From contig JAUVOB010000109.1 of the NCBI GenBank assembly GCA_030599405.1, positions 1 through 5,975 of the forward strand: 5,975 bases of DNA. Direction: 5' to 3'. The notes below the pieces were generated by a model. The model did not search any database. It worked only from the letters and a program-made list of their open reading frames with translations, and was not told where the DNA came from. Shown piece after piece: positions 5,734 to 5,975 of the stretch. The stretch is from Chloroflexota bacterium (GTDB taxonomy: Bacteria > Chloroflexota > Anaerolineae > Promineifilales > Promineifilaceae). Within the stretch, counting starts at the first letter, position 1. The number at the start of each line of letters is the position of its first letter. The position numbers were made by a program, and so were the translations under genes.

Positions 5734-5975
5734 ATGAAATATGCGCACATTGTTGGCTGGGGAAGCTTCCTGCCTGACAAGGTATTGACCAACGAGGAAA
5801 TCGCTGAAACGGTGGATACGACACCCGAGTGGATTTACTCTCGGACGGGTATCACCGAAAGACGTATCGCAGGACCGCAGGAAACTACGGCCACGATGGC
5901 CTTCGAAGCCGCTGCCCGGGCTCTAACCGTGGCCGACATGCGCCCTTCTCAGATAGATCTCATAATTGTGGCCAC
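5734..5975 (+). CDS. fabH: Beta-ketoacyl-ACP synthase III (FabH), partial (C-terminus off the right edge)
   Basis: Cytoplasmic enzyme that starts type II fatty acid synthesis by condensing an acyl-CoA with malonyl-ACP. The 80 codons present read MKYAHIVGWGSFLPDKVLTN at the start, the usual first strand and substrate-loop entry of the family. The FabH signature W33IYSRTGITERRIA follows; in known enzymes this Trp and Arg contact the CoA substrate. Then come ETTATMAFEAAARAL and IDLIIVA, the following helix and strand of the thiolase fold. The catalytic Cys (about residue 112 in the family), His and Asn lie beyond the window, so activity cannot be judged. The frame runs divergently from the peptidase unit and there is no sign of functional linkage to it. 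An HMG-CoA-synthase-like or specialised KAS III relative cannot be excluded from this fragment, but FabH is by far the best reading. Confidence 0.9.
   Translation, partial: MKYAHIVGWGSFLPDKVLTNEEIAETVDTTPEWIYSRTGITERRIAGPQETTATMAFEAAARALTVADMRPSQIDLIIVA

Noticed and set aside
5473..5748. 91-codon minus-strand frame covering the divergent gap
   Set aside because: It overlaps the lipoprotein signal peptide in another frame and crosses the fabH start and both sets of upstream signals. The product is basic with no recognisable family.
1..5975. CRISPR array, tRNA/rRNA, insertion sequence, phage or defence-system genes
   Set aside because: I saw no regularly spaced repeats, tRNA-like clover-leaf sequence, transposase motif or terminal inverted repeats. 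All long frames are explained by the genes listed.

Overview
The window reads as ordinary bacterial chromosomal DNA of roughly balanced base composition, with short intergenic gaps. The gene mix suggests a Chloroflexota (Anaerolineae-like) bacterium: a YtxH-family small membrane protein, and large exported HExxH peptidases with immune-inhibitor-A-like C-terminal domains and a Thr/Pro-rich stalk. This is an inference from gene content; no marker gene settles it.

Layout. (1) Bases 1-662, minus strand: the N-terminal 220 codons of a DHA2-type major facilitator drug/solute exporter, running off the left edge. (2) 759-1082, minus strand: a 107-residue protein of unknown function, 96 bases upstream of the transporter and on the same strand. 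(3) 1083-1286: a 204-base divergent gap with a TATAAT hexamer and small inverted repeats. (4) 1287-1508, plus strand: a YtxH-like membrane protein with a good Shine-Dalgarno sequence. (5) 1544-5633, minus strand: a two-gene unit of paralogous, secreted but cell-anchored zinc metallopeptidases. The promoter-proximal gene (3690-5633) encodes a lipoprotein. The second gene (1544-3685) starts 4 bases after it at a non-ATG codon and encodes a version anchored by a transmembrane helix and a Thr/Pro-rich stalk. (6) 5634-5733: a 100-base divergent gap with a promoter for the peptidase unit very close to its start codon. (7) 5734-5975, plus strand: the first 80 codons of FabH (beta-ketoacyl-ACP synthase III), running off the right edge.

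The feature most worth attention is the tandem peptidase pair. Both members keep HExxH plus a downstream WINEG glutamate, with 15 residues between, the zinc site of a gluzincin resembling M30/hyicolysin-type enzymes. Both carry a C-terminal beta-sandwich region resembling the MAM-like domain of M6 immune inhibitor A proteins. They differ mainly in how they are held at the cell surface. I see no CRISPR array, tRNA, rRNA, insertion sequence or phage gene, and no clear evidence of a new defence or mobile system.
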